Shown here piece after piece: positions 44,729 to 53,522 of a stretch of DNA of 64,000 nt. The notes beneath the pieces are model-generated. The model saw only the letters and a list, made by a program, of their open reading frames with translations, had not been told where the DNA came from and made no database searches. Source of the DNA: Marinobacterium mangrovicola (GTDB lineage: Bacteria; Pseudomonadota; Gammaproteobacteria; Pseudomonadales; Balneatricaceae); contig NZ_SMFU01000008.1 of assembly GCF_004339595.1 (NCBI RefSeq), positions 186,001 to 250,000 on the forward strand, read 5' to 3'. Numbering within the stretch: the first letter of the stretch is position 1; every line of letters starts with the position of its first letter. The position numbers and the translations under genes are program-made.

Positions 44729-45462
44729 TGCGTTGGCTTTTACTGCCGTTACTGCTGCTCTGTGTGCCCGCCTGGGGTGCCGATACGGCGTTTCCGGCGG
44801 TGACGGTTACCACCGGCGAGGATGGCACCACCAACTACAGCGTCACGATTCAGATCCTGGCGCTGATGACGATGCTCACCTTCCTGCCGGCGATCCTGAT
44901 GATGATGACCTCCTTTACCCGGATCATCATTGTGCTTTCGATCCTGCGGCAGGCGCTGGGTCTGCAGCAGACACCGTCGAACCAGGTTTTGCTCGGACTG
45001 GCGCTATTCCTGACGCTGTTCATCATGACTCCAGTGCTGGACCGGGTGAATGAGCAGGCGGTTCAGCCCTATCTGAATGATGAGCTTGCGCCGCTGGAAG
45101 CGCTGGAAGCGGCCAGCCGGCCGTTTCATCAGTTTATGGTGAGCAACACCCGCGAAAATGATCTGGATCTGTTTATGCGGATATCGGAAACGCCGGATGT
45201 GGCGTCGGCCGAAGAGATCCCGCTGCAGGTGCTGGTGCCGGCGTTTGTTACCAGTGAGCTCAAGACCGCCTTCCAGATCGGCTTTATGCTGTTTATCCCC
45301 TTCCTGGTGATCGACCTGGTGGTGGCCAGTGTGCTGATGGCTATGGGTATGATGATGCTGTCGCCGGTAATCATCTCGCTGCCGTTCAAGATCATGCTGT
45401 TCGTGCTGGTGGATGGCTGGGCGATGGTGATGGGGACCCTGGCCGCCAGCTTTGGCATTTAG
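44728..45462 (+). CDS. fliP: FliP, export gate protein
   Basis: FliP is the main subunit of the export gate pore. The 244-residue protein has a signal peptide ([20 protein letters not shown]). The conserved membrane core shows [40 protein letters not shown] and [20 protein letters not shown]. The ATG at 44728 shares its A with the fliO stop. Confidence 0.96.
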   Translation: MRWLLLPLLLLCVPAWGADTAFPAVTVTTGEDGTTNYSVTIQILALMTMLTFLPAILMMMTSFTRIIIVLSILRQALGLQQTPSNQVLLGLALFLTLFIMTPVLDRVNEQAVQPYLNDELAPLEALEAASRPFHQFMVSNTRENDLDLFMRISETPDVASAEEIPLQVLVPAFVTSELKTAFQIGFMLFIPFLVIDLVVASVLMAMGMMMLSPVIISLPFKIMLFVLVDGWAMVMGTLAASFGI

Positions 45463-45470
45463 GAGGTACC

Positions 45471-45740
45471 ATGACAACCGGAGTGGTGCTGGATCTTTTT
45501 GGAAGCGCAATCTGGGTGGTGGTGTTGATCGTCTCCGCCATCGTGATACCCGGTCTGATTGTCGGCTTGATCGTCTCTATCTTTCAGGCGGCGACCCAGA
45601 TCAACGAGCAGACTCTGAGCTTCCTGCCGCGTCTGATCGTCACGCTGCTGGCGTTGATGGCCTTCGGTCCCTGGATCGTCACCGAGCTGATGGATCAGTT
45701 TAACTACCTCTTCATGAATATTCCGCGGCTGATCGGTTAG
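45471..45740 (+). CDS. fliQ: FliQ, export gate protein
   Basis: An 89-residue protein of standard length with two membrane helices (AIWVVVLIVSAIVIPGLIVG and ALMAFGPWIVTELMDQF) and the conserved loop VSIFQAATQINEQTLSFLPR. It forms part of the FliPQR gate. An AGGAGG ribosome site lies just before the ATG. Confidence 0.95.
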   Translation: MTTGVVLDLFGSAIWVVVLIVSAIVIPGLIVGLIVSIFQAATQINEQTLSFLPRLIVTLLALMAFGPWIVTELMDQFNYLFMNIPRLIG

Positions 45741-45742
45741 CC

Positions 45743-46522
45743 ATGGAAATCGACCTCGCGCAGATCGAACAGATGGTGGGCCAGATACTGCTGCCGCTGT
45801 TTCGAGTCGCCTCCATGCTGATGACGATGCCGATTATCGGTACCCAACTTGTGCCGGTACGGGTCCGCTTGGGGCTGGCGCTGGGTATCACGGCGGTACT
45901 TGTACCCGTTCTGCCTCCTGTGCCTGCGTATGAAGGCCTCTCCGGCGAAATGTGGCTGTTGATTGTCGAGCAGGTGGTTATCGGTACGGTGATCGGCTTT
46001 ACGCTCAATATCCTGATGGAAACCTTTGCCGTAGGCGGCCAGTTGATTGCAAACCAGATGGGTCTCGGTTTTGCGTCCATGACCGATCCAGCTAACGGCA
46101 CCAGTGTGGTGGTCTTGGGGCAGTTCTATCTGATGATGGTAATGCTGATGTTCCTGGCTATGAATGGGCACCTGGTGGTGATCGAGACCCTGGCGATGAG
46201 CTTTGAGGTACTGCCGATCGGTGAGGGAGGGTTGCCGCTGTCCAATCTCTGGCGGATCGTGCTGGCTGGTGGCTGGCTGTTTTCCGCGGGTGTTTTGATG
46301 GCGTTGCCGGCGGTGACCGCGTTACTGGTGGTGAACTTTGCTTTTGGCATCATGACCAAGGCGGCGCCCCAGTTGAATATATTTGCCATCGGCTTTCCTT
46401 TCACTATGGTGCTCGGCATCTTTATTGTCTGGGCCTCTCTGGGCGGCTTTCTCGGTCAGTATGAGCGCTTTGCCGAGTCGGTGCTGGAGCTGATCACCAA
46501 CGTGATCCGGGAGGCCGGCTAG
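45743..46522 (+). CDS. fliR: FliR, export gate protein
   Basis: The 259-residue, multi-span membrane protein starts with LPLFRVASMLMTMPIIGTQL and continues with RVRLGLALGITAVLVPVLPP and GQLIANQMGLGFASMTDPAN, the family signature. It completes the FliPQR pore. It starts two bases after the fliQ stop and ends two bases before flhB. Confidence 0.95.
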   Translation: MEIDLAQIEQMVGQILLPLFRVASMLMTMPIIGTQLVPVRVRLGLALGITAVLVPVLPPVPAYEGLSGEMWLLIVEQVVIGTVIGFTLNILMETFAVGGQLIANQMGLGFASMTDPANGTSVVVLGQFYLMMVMLMFLAMNGHLVVIETLAMSFEVLPIGEGGLPLSNLWRIVLAGGWLFSAGVLMALPAVTALLVVNFAFGIMTKAAPQLNIFAIGFPFTMVLGIFIVWASLGGFLGQYERFAESVLELITNVIREAG

Positions 46523-46524
46523 CG

Positions 46525-47670
46525 ATGGCTGAAGAAACGGGTCAGGAAAAAACCGAAGAACCCACGGCGAAGCGCCTGCGCGAAGCGCGTGAAAAGGGGG
46601 ATGTGCCCCGCTCCAAGGAGTTAACCACCACCTTTCTGCTGTTTGCTGCGGTGGCGGCCGCGTTTATTTTTGGTGGGCAGGTGGTGAACAGCATGGCCGG
46701 GCTCATGCGTTTCAATTTCTCCCTCGATAAGGCGACGATTGCCGATCCGTCGCAGATGATCATTCATTTCGTCAGCTCCATGATCGACGGGTTTATCAGT
46801 CTCTGGGGGCTGTTCGCGCTCTTGGTGGTTGCCGCCGTGGTTGGCCCCATCGCTCTGGGGGGCTGGAACTTCAGCGGTCAGGCATTGCAGCCGAAAGGAA
46901 GTCGTATCAATCCTCTCTCCGGTATCAAGCGCATGTTTTCTCTGAATGCGCTCACCGAATTGCTCAAAGGGATGGCCAAGTTCCTGGTGGTGGGGACGGT
47001 CGCGGTGGGCGTGTTGCTCTGGGATAGGCCTGAGATAGCCTCTCTTGCCAAGCAGTCTGTTAATAATGCCATGGCTCACGCAGTGGATATCATCATCTGG
47101 TCGTTCCTGCTGATGAGTGCTGCGACGATTCTGATAGCGCTCGTTGACGTGCCTTTTCAGGTCTACAGCTATACCAAGAAGCTGAAAATGACGCTGCAGG
47201 AAGTTAAGGATGAGATGAAAAACACCGAGGGTAAGCCCGAGGTGAAAGGGCGTATCCGTCAGATGCAGCGTGAGATCTCCCGTCGCCGCATGATGCAGGA
47301 GGTGCCCGAGGCGGATGTGGTGATCACCAACCCGACCCATTACTCGGTGGCGATAAGGTACGACCAGTCCCGGGGTAATGCGCCGATTGTTGTCTCCAAG
47401 GGCGCTGATTTCCTGGCGTTGAAAATTCGTGAGATAGCCGAAGAACATGAGGTTCCGATACTGGCTTCACCAGCCCTGGCGCGTGCGCTCTACCATGCTA
47501 CCGAGGAGGGCGAAGAGGTGCCTCTTGGGTTGTACAAGTCGGTGGCTCAGGTGTTGGCTTATGTCTACCAGCTTCGCCGTTACCGTCAGCGCCTGGACGA
47601 AAAGCCTGAACCGCTGGATGAGGACGATATTGAGATACCCGAGTCGCTGAGAGTGGACCCGGAAGAGTAA
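46525..47670 (+). CDS. flhB: FlhB, export substrate-specificity switch
   Basis: FlhB sits at the export gate and changes export from rod/hook to filament substrates after self-cleavage. The 381-residue protein has four membrane segments in its N-terminal part and the signature EETGQEKTEEPTAKRLREAR. The autocleavage motif NPTH lies at residues 269-272 (DVVITNPTHYSVAIRYD), followed by the C-terminal domain VVSKGADFLALKIREIAEEH. A short paralogue of this C-domain is encoded at 61538-61819. Confidence 0.97.
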   Translation: MAEETGQEKTEEPTAKRLREAREKGDVPRSKELTTTFLLFAAVAAAFIFGGQVVNSMAGLMRFNFSLDKATIADPSQMIIHFVSSMIDGFISLWGLFALLVVAAVVGPIALGGWNFSGQALQPKGSRINPLSGIKRMFSLNALTELLKGMAKFLVVGTVAVGVLLWDRPEIASLAKQSVNNAMAHAVDIIIWSFLLMSAATILIALVDVPFQVYSYTKKLKMTLQEVKDEMKNTEGKPEVKGRIRQMQREISRRRMMQEVPEADVVITNPTHYSVAIRYDQSRGNAPIVVSKGADFLALKIREIAEEHEVPILASPALARALYHATEEGEEVPLGLYKSVAQVLAYVYQLRRYRQRLDEKPEPLDEDDIEIPESLRVDPEE

Positions 47671-47681
47671 GTCTGATTTAT

Positions 47682-47709
47682 CCCCGGAAGTTGGCGGGGT
47701 TTTTGCTTT
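47682..47709 (+). terminator. Hairpin/T-run after flhB, overlapping the sigma-54 promoter of flhA
   Basis: CCCCG (47682-47686) pairs with CGGGG (47695-47699), followed by TTTTT. The same stretch carries TTGGCGGGGTTTTTGCTTT, with GG at 47693-47694 and GC at 47705-47706 exactly 10 bases apart, a good match to the sigma-54 -24/-12 consensus. flhA is sigma-54/FleQ-dependent in pseudomonads, so a promoter role is plausible alongside termination. Confidence 0.6.
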
Positions 47710-47734
47710 ATCTAGACTTGATCGATCATTTAGC

Positions 47735-47748
47735 GTCAAAAAAATGTT
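47735..47748 (+). promoter_or_regulatory. FleQ-site-like element 1 in the flhA leader
   Basis: GTCAAAAAAATGTT matches the FleQ consensus at 10 of 14 positions. Its first 12 bases are repeated in inverted orientation at 47806-47819. Confidence 0.45.
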
Positions 47749-47805
47749 ATTTAATCGCTACGTAGCCTGTTTTATCCCCAGGGTTGGGGATGGAATGGGT
47801 GTTTT

Positions 47806-47819
47806 GTCATTTTTTTGAC
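47806..47819 (-). promoter_or_regulatory. FleQ-site-like element 2 in the flhA leader
   Basis: On the minus strand this reads GTCAAAAAAATGAC, with perfect GTCA/TGAC arms and 12 of 14 matches to the FleQ consensus, the best in the window. It is 100 bases downstream of the sigma-54 -12 element, as described for P. aeruginosa flhA where FleQ acts from the leader. Confidence 0.6.
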
Positions 47820-47834
47820 GGTATCGGGGGCGTT

Positions 47835-49952
47835 TTGGACCGTACAGCCATACTCAACAATGCACGCAGTTTGTCGCAGGGGAATCTCGGTATTCCTTTG
47901 TTGCTGCTTGTTGTGCTGGCGATGGTCACGCTGCCGATGCCCCCCTTTCTGCTGGACGTTTTTTTCACGTTCAACATAGCCCTTTCGATCGTGGTGCTGC
48001 TGGTGGCTATCTATGCCCTGCGACCGCTCGATTTCGGCGTATTTCCCACGGTGCTTCTTGCTGCCACCCTGATGCGACTGGCGCTTAACGTGGCCTCGAC
48101 CCGCGTAGTGCTGTTGTACGGGCACGAGGGGACCGGGGCGGCCGGTAAGGTGATCCAGGCATTCGGCGACGTGGTGGTCGGCGGTAACTATATCGTCGGT
48201 GTCATCGTGTTCGCGATCCTGGTAATCATCAACTTCGTCGTGGTTACCAAGGGTGCCGGGCGTATTTCTGAAGTGAGCGCTCGCTTTACCCTCGATGCGA
48301 TGCCCGGTAAGCAGATGGCGATCGATGCCGATCTTAACGCTGGCCTGATCAGTCAGGATGAGGCTCGCAGCCGGCGTGCCGAGGTCACTCAGGAGGCCGA
48401 CTTCTACGGTGCCATGGATGGTGCATCGAAGTTTGTCCGCGGGGATGCGGTAGCCGGGATTCTGATCCTGGTGATCAACCTCTTCGGTGGTTTCGGTATC
48501 GGTATGCTGCAGCACCAGCTGAGCTTTGAGCAGGCGCTGCAGTTCTACGCATTGCTGACCATCGGTGACGGCCTGGTCGCTCAGATTCCTTCTCTGCTGC
48601 TCTCAACCGCGGCTGCGGTGATGGTCACCCGCGCGAACTCTGACGAGGGTATGGGGCAGCAGGTGTTCCGGCAGATGTTTGCCTCGCCCCGTGCGCTGTT
48701 TGTGTCCGCGCTGATCCTGGGCATTATGGGTAGCGTACCGGGCATGCCGCATTTCGCGTTCCTGTCCCTGGCAGCAGTTGCCGGAGGGATCGGCTGGTAT
48801 ATCGTTAAACAGGAAGAAAAGCGTAAGCAGGCCCAGGCCGAAGAGGCCGCGGCCGCGCCCGCCGAACGTAGTGAAGCTGAAGTTGCTGAAGATAACCGCG
48901 AGCTCGGTTGGGATGATGTCATGCCGGTTGATATGGTCGGGCTTGAGGTGGGATATCGCCTGATTCCGATGGTCGACAAAATGCAGGGTGGCCAGCTGCT
49001 CAACCGGATTAAGGGGGTGCGTAAGAAGCTGTCTCAGGAGCTTGGGTTCCTGGTGCCCTCGGTACATATCCGCGATAACCTGGATCTGCTTCCCGGCGCC
49101 TATCGGATCACGATGATGGGTGTAGTGGTGGGTGAAGCTGAGATCTATCCGGATCGTGAGCTGGCGATCAACCCGGGACAGGTGTTCGGCGAGGTCGAAG
49201 GTATCAAGGTTAAGGATCCGGCCTTTGGCCTGGATGCGATCTGGGTAGAAAAACCGCAGAAAGAGCGGGCGCAAACCCTCGGCTACACTGTAGTGGATGC
49301 GAGCACCGTGGTGGCTACTCACATCAATAAGGTACTGCAGGCCCAGGCGCATGAGTTGTTGGGTCATGAAGAGGTGCAGCATCTGCTCGATCTGCTGGCT
49401 GAGAAGTCACCCAAACTGGTTGAAGAACTGGTGCCGAAAAAACTCTCGATCAGTGTATTGTTGAAGGTGTTGCAGAATCTGTTGATGGAGCAGGTGCCGC
49501 TGAAAGATTTCCGTACCATCACGGAATCCCTGGCGGAGGCGGTCAACCGAACCCAGGATCCGCTGGCGCTGACCGCCTCAGTGCGTATTTCGCTGTCGCG
49601 CCTGATTGTACAGACCATCAACGGTTCGGCGGCGGAGTTGCCGGTGATTACGCTGGATCCTCAGCTGGAACAGATGCTGCTCGGCTCTATGCAGCAGCGT
49701 CAGCAGGGTGAAGATGGTCTGGTGCTTGAGCCGGGAATGGCCGAACGTCTGCAGAAATCGCTGGCGCAGGCGGCTCAGAACCAGGAGATGAAGGGGCTGC
49801 CGTCGGTACTGCTGGTATCCGCGCCGATCCGTCCTTTACTGGCTAAGTTTGTGCGTTACGGAGAGCAGCTGATCCATGTGCTTTCCTATCAGGAAGTCCC
49901 TGAAAACAAAAATGTCACCATAGTGGCGACAGTTGGGGGACAAAATGGTTAA
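47835..49952 (+). CDS. flhA: FlhA, export gate protein
   Basis: FlhA forms the nonameric ring of the export apparatus and receives chaperone-substrate complexes. The 705-residue product from the TTG at 47835 starts MDRTAILNNARSLSQGNLGI, matching pseudomonad FlhA. Eight membrane segments and the FHIPEP signature MPPFLLDVFFTFNIALSIVV and LRLALNVASTRVVLLYGHEG follow, with TKGAGRISEVSARFTLDAMP. The C-terminal cytosolic domain ends near NVTIVATVGGQNG. In-frame upstream starts (ATG 47790, TTG 47784) would place a predicted FleQ box inside the gene and add unconserved residues. GGGGG just before 47835 can serve as ribosome site. Confidence 0.95.
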   Translation: MDRTAILNNARSLSQGNLGIPLLLLVVLAMVTLPMPPFLLDVFFTFNIALSIVVLLVAIYALRPLDFGVFPTVLLAATLMRLALNVASTRVVLLYGHEGTGAAGKVIQAFGDVVVGGNYIVGVIVFAILVIINFVVVTKGAGRISEVSARFTLDAMPGKQMAIDADLNAGLISQDEARSRRAEVTQEADFYGAMDGASKFVRGDAVAGILILVINLFGGFGIGMLQHQLSFEQALQFYALLTIGDGLVAQIPSLLLSTAAAVMVTRANSDEGMGQQVFRQMFASPRALFVSALILGIMGSVPGMPHFAFLSLAAVAGGIGWYIVKQEEKRKQAQAEEAAAAPAERSEAEVAEDNRELGWDDVMPVDMVGLEVGYRLIPMVDKMQGGQLLNRIKGVRKKLSQELGFLVPSVHIRDNLDLLPGAYRITMMGVVVGEAEIYPDRELAINPGQVFGEVEGIKVKDPAFGLDAIWVEKPQKERAQTLGYTVVDASTVVATHINKVLQAQAHELLGHEEVQHLLDLLAEKSPKLVEELVPKKLSISVLLKVLQNLLMEQVPLKDFRTITESLAEAVNRTQDPLALTASVRISLSRLIVQTINGSAAELPVITLDPQLEQMLLGSMQQRQQGEDGLVLEPGMAERLQKSLAQAAQNQEMKGLPSVLLVSAPIRPLLAKFVRYGEQLIHVLSYQEVPENKNVTIVATVGGQNG

Positions 49953-49986
49953 TGGTTTTCCGCTTTTCGGCCGATAAGGGACGAAT

Positions 49987-51477
49987 ATGAAAGTAAAACG
50001 CATATTTGCACCGGACATGCGCCAGGCCATGCGTCGCGTTCGCGAGGAGATTGGTCCGGACGCGGTTATCGTTTCCAACCACCGGGTTGCCGGCGGTGTG
50101 GAGATCGTTGTCGCGCGTGAAGAGGAGTACGAAGCCGCGCAGAGTGAGCTGAAGCAGGAGCGTGCCCGGCGTCGTGAAGAGCAGGTGCGAATACTGACCA
50201 GCAAAGCGGGGCAGAGCGCGGACAAGCGCAGAGATCTGGAGCAGGTGCTTGAGCGTACGCGTCTCGATATCGCCAAAGCACAGGAAGGTCAGGAACGGTC
50301 TGAGGTATCGCGTACCGCTAACCGCCAACTGGATGGCGATGACGACGAAGAGCTGCACTCCATTCTTGAATCGCTGCGGGAGCGTCAGCGTAGCCGCGAT
50401 GCCCAGCATGCGCCTGCGCAAGAAGCGGCGCCCAAGCCCCGGCCGCGGGAACCTGTTCGGCAGGAACCAGAGTTCAGTCCGCACAGCAGACCGGCTGATG
50501 AGCAGGACAGCGCTCAGATCCGCAATATGCAAAACGAGATCCAGCAGTTGCGCTCGATGCTGGAACAACAGATTTCAGCCAGGCAGGCGGCGCCGCAACC
50601 GGCTCCTCGCCCGCATCATTTCAGTGAGGTTGAGTCGGCTCAGGGCAGTGACCGTAGCAGTGGCGTCAAGGTACAGCTCGAACACCGCTTTGAGCGCTTG
50701 GGGTTGGGTAGCCGTCTAACCTCATCGCTGCTGGCGTCCATCGAGCCGGGGCTACCCATCGATAAGGCCTGGCGCAACTCGCTGGCGCGCTTGGCGGATT
50801 CCATCCCCGTTGTCGGTGAAGAGTTGATTGAGCGCGGCGGTATGCTGGCTTTTCTGGGGCCTACCGGCGTTGGGAAAACGACGACTATCGGCAAGCTGGC
50901 GGCCCGTTACGTGCTTCAGCACGGCAGTTCCAGCCTCGCGCTGGTGACGACAGACAGTTTCCGTATCGCTGCTCATGAACAGCTGAAAACTTTCGGGCGT
51001 ATTCTGGACGTGCCGGTCCGGGTGGTGGATGAAAATCACAGTCTGGAAGAGGTGCTGCAGTCCCTTAAAGGCAAACGCCTCGTGCTGGTGGATACCGCGG
51101 GGATGAATGCCCGTGATCCTTCCGGTCAGTTGCAGCTGGAAATGCTCGAAAGTGTCTCGATTCGGGTCAAGAAACTGTTGGTACTTTCCTGTTCGAGCCA
51201 GCGGCAGCTGCTGGAAAGCGCCTGGCAGACCTATTCCAAGCTGGGTCTGCATGGCTGTGTGCTGAGCAAGATGGATGAGTCGGGCAGCCTTGGCGAGGCA
51301 CTGACACTGGCGGTGGAAAAGCAGCTCCCGGTTGCTTATGTCGCGGATGGTCAGAAGATTCCCGATGATATCGGGTTGGCACGACGCCATGACCTGGTCA
51401 GCCGTGCCGTGGTGACGGCGCAGCGCGATAGCGAGCGAGCCAAGTCGGCCTCCTCTGATCTCTACAGGGCTGGCTGA
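49987..51477 (+). CDS. flhF: FlhF, SRP-type GTPase for polar flagellar placement
   Basis: FlhF recruits the first flagellar proteins to the cell pole. The 496-residue protein has a basic B domain (MKVKRIFAPDMRQAMRRVRE) and a long variable charged linker (about 60-240). The SRP-type NG GTPase follows: GPTGVGKTTTIGKLAARY starting at 291, TTDSFRIAAHEQLKTFGRIL, DTAGMNARD and LSKMDESGSLGEAL. With FleN it sets the single-polar pattern. It is the first of the flhF-fleN-fliA-che genes. Confidence 0.96.
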   Translation: MKVKRIFAPDMRQAMRRVREEIGPDAVIVSNHRVAGGVEIVVAREEEYEAAQSELKQERARRREEQVRILTSKAGQSADKRRDLEQVLERTRLDIAKAQEGQERSEVSRTANRQLDGDDDEELHSILESLRERQRSRDAQHAPAQEAAPKPRPREPVRQEPEFSPHSRPADEQDSAQIRNMQNEIQQLRSMLEQQISARQAAPQPAPRPHHFSEVESAQGSDRSSGVKVQLEHRFERLGLGSRLTSSLLASIEPGLPIDKAWRNSLARLADSIPVVGEELIERGGMLAFLGPTGVGKTTTIGKLAARYVLQHGSSSLALVTTDSFRIAAHEQLKTFGRILDVPVRVVDENHSLEEVLQSLKGKRLVLVDTAGMNARDPSGQLQLEMLESVSIRVKKLLVLSCSSQRQLLESAWQTYSKLGLHGCVLSKMDESGSLGEALTLAVEKQLPVAYVADGQKIPDDIGLARRHDLVSRAVVTAQRDSERAKSASSDLYRAG

Positions 51478-51485
51478 AGCAGAGC

Positions 51486-52307
51486 ATGAATATGAAGCAG
51501 TCTCATCCGGTCAAGGTGGTAGCGGTTACGGGCGGCAAAGGTGGAGTCGGCAAAACCAACGTGTCCGTCAACCTGGCAGCTGCTCTTGGCGAGATGGGGC
51601 GGCGTACGGTGCTGATGGATGCGGACCTTGGGCTTGCCAACGTCGATGTGATGCTGGGGCTGAGGCCCAAGCAGAACATTGTCGATGTGCTGGAGGGCAC
51701 CTGCGGGCTGAAGGATGTCATGGTCGAGGCTGGCGAGAATTTCTATATTGTGCCTGCATCCTCAGGGACCCAGGAGATGACCGCTCTGAGCGTGCATCAG
51801 CACGCAGAGCTGATTCATGCGTTTAACGATATCGCCGATGAGCTAGATGTACTTATCGTTGATACGGCGGCGGGGATTTCTGAATCAGTGGTGAGTTTTA
51901 TACGTGCCGCGCAGGAAGTTCTTGTGGTAGTCTGTGATGAACCGACGTCAATTACAGACGCTTATGCGCTAATCAAGTTATTGAATCGGGATTATCGTAT
52001 GACACGCTTCCGTGTGCTGGCTAACATGGTACGTAGCGACACAGAGGGGCGAAGCATGTTCAGCAAGCTGCTGACCGTGACGGATCGCTTCCTGGATGTC
52101 ACGCTTCAATACCAGGGATCAATCCCTTATGATGAGGCGGTACGCAAGGCTGTGCAGAAGCAAACGCCTGTTTTGAAAGCGTTTTCGACCAGTAAGGCAG
52201 CACTTGCATATAGGCAGCTCGCCAACAAGGTGGATGAGTGGCCCGTATCGACAACATCGCGCGGGCACCTCGAATTCTTTGTTGAGCGTCTGGTTCAAGG
52301 GGTATAG
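51486..52307 (+). CDS. fleN: FleN (FlhG), MinD-like ATPase controlling flagellar number
   Basis: The 273-residue MinD/ParA-type ATPase has the deviant Walker A GGKGGVGKT at 16-24, then VLMDADLGLANVDVMLGLRP, VLIVDTAAGISESVVSFIRA and the C-terminal amphipathic helix. FleN binds FleQ and lowers its activity, keeping flagellar number to one. It starts 8 bases after flhF. Confidence 0.96.
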   Translation: MNMKQSHPVKVVAVTGGKGGVGKTNVSVNLAAALGEMGRRTVLMDADLGLANVDVMLGLRPKQNIVDVLEGTCGLKDVMVEAGENFYIVPASSGTQEMTALSVHQHAELIHAFNDIADELDVLIVDTAAGISESVVSFIRAAQEVLVVVCDEPTSITDAYALIKLLNRDYRMTRFRVLANMVRSDTEGRSMFSKLLTVTDRFLDVTLQYQGSIPYDEAVRKAVQKQTPVLKAFSTSKAALAYRQLANKVDEWPVSTTSRGHLEFFVERLVQGV

Positions 52308-52338
52308 GCAGTACATACGTACTTAGCGCAGAGCTTGC

Positions 52339-53049
52339 ATGTATAACCAGCTGGAATTCAGGTCAGGCCAGGAGCTCGTTGAACAATATGCGCCCCTGGT
52401 GAAACGGATAGCCCGTCATTTGATGGCCAGGTTGCCATCCAGTGTCGTGCTCGATGATCTGATTCAGGCAGGCATGATCGGGTTACTCGAAGCGCTTAAC
52501 AAATACGACCCCGGCAAAGGTGCTAGTTTTGAAACCTATGCCGGGATCAGAATCCGCGGCGCTATCATTGATGAGGTGCGTCGAGGTGACTGGACACCCC
52601 GCTCGGTGCATCGTAACGGCCGGCGGGTAAGCGAGGCGATCGCCCGGGTTGAAGCAAGAACCGGACGTGATGCCTTGGATGCAGAAGTGGCAGCGGAATT
52701 GGGCGTTTCGCTGTCCGAATACCATAACCTGTTGCAAGATTCGTCGGATAGCCGGCTTTTCAGTTTTGATGAGCTCAGCGAATCCGGTGATGACACGGTT
52801 GGGGAACAGTTCGCTGGCGATGATCCGGGGCCGGAAAATTCCACCCAGGGTGGCGCCTTTAAGGCAGCACTGGCACAGGCAATACAGAATCTTCCCGAAC
52901 GGGAAAAACTGGTGCTGGCGCTGTACTACGATGAGGAGCTAAACCTCAAGGAAATAGGGCAGGTGCTCGGTGTGACCGAGTCACGTGTCAGCCAGATCCA
53001 CAGCCAGGCAGCGGCACGGCTGAGGACACGTTTAAGAGACTGGCAATAA
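52339..53049 (+). CDS. fliA: FliA, sigma factor 28
   Basis: The 236-residue sigma factor has region 2 (VKRIARHLMARLPSSVVLDD, LIQAGMIGLLEALNKYDPGK, FETYAGIRIRGAIIDEVRRG), region 3 (RRVSEAIARVEARTGRDALD) and region 4 HTH (LNLKEIGQVLGVTESRVSQI). It reads late promoters such as those before fliC and flgK in this window and is held by FlgM, which is not encoded here. Confidence 0.97.
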   Translation: MYNQLEFRSGQELVEQYAPLVKRIARHLMARLPSSVVLDDLIQAGMIGLLEALNKYDPGKGASFETYAGIRIRGAIIDEVRRGDWTPRSVHRNGRRVSEAIARVEARTGRDALDAEVAAELGVSLSEYHNLLQDSSDSRLFSFDELSESGDDTVGEQFAGDDPGPENSTQGGAFKAALAQAIQNLPEREKLVLALYYDEELNLKEIGQVLGVTESRVSQIHSQAAARLRTRLRDWQ

Positions 53050-53103
53050 AGGGGCTACCCTTTTCTGGTGCCGAAGTAGATTTAATAACCGGGAGAACCT
53101 GTC

Positions 53104-53490
53104 TTGAGCAAAGACATCAAGATTCTTGTTGTGGATGATTTCTCCACCATGAGACGCATCATTAAAAACCTGCTGCGGGATCTGGGGTTCACCAATGTGG
53201 ATGAGGCGGACGACGGCAAGACCGCGCTGCCGATCCTGAAACAGGGGCGAATCGAGTTTCTGATTACCGACTGGAACATGCCTGGCATGAGCGGTATCGA
53301 TCTGATCAAAGAGGTGCGCTCCGATCCCAACCTCGCTCATATCCCCATATTGATGGTGACTGCGGAAGCCAAGCGTGAGCAGATCATCGCAGCGGCCCAG
53401 GCTGGTGTGAACGGCTATGTAGTTAAGCCGTTTACCGCTGCAACGTTGAAAGAGAAGATCGACAAGATCTTCGAACGTCTGCAGGGCTGA
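53104..53490 (+). CDS. cheY: CheY, chemotaxis response regulator
   Basis: The 128-residue single-domain receiver begins with a TTG codon. It has acidic residues in [14 protein letters not shown], phospho-acceptor D56 in [18 protein letters not shown], and the T/K switch residues in [12 protein letters not shown] and [17 protein letters not shown]. CheY-P binds FliM to change rotation. An AACCGGGAGAACCTG stretch precedes the start and supplies the ribosome site. It is followed by cheZ after 32 bases. Confidence 0.96.
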   Translation: MSKDIKILVVDDFSTMRRIIKNLLRDLGFTNVDEADDGKTALPILKQGRIEFLITDWNMPGMSGIDLIKEVRSDPNLAHIPILMVTAEAKREQIIAAAQAGVNGYVVKPFTAATLKEKIDKIFERLQG

Positions 53491-53522
53491 CAGGGCTGTA
53501 ACAGGTACCAGAGGAACGCCTT

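Noticed and set aside
49970-49977. Perfect GCCGATAA (sigma-28 -10) just before flhF
   Set aside because: The -35 position matches only 5 of 8 bases, and a start about 7 bases later would fall within a few bases of the flhF ATG, leaving the message without its ribosome site.
53047-53077. TAAAGGGG ... GCCGAAGT before cheY as a sigma-28 promoter
   Set aside because: The spacer is 15 rather than 11 bases and the -10 is imperfect.
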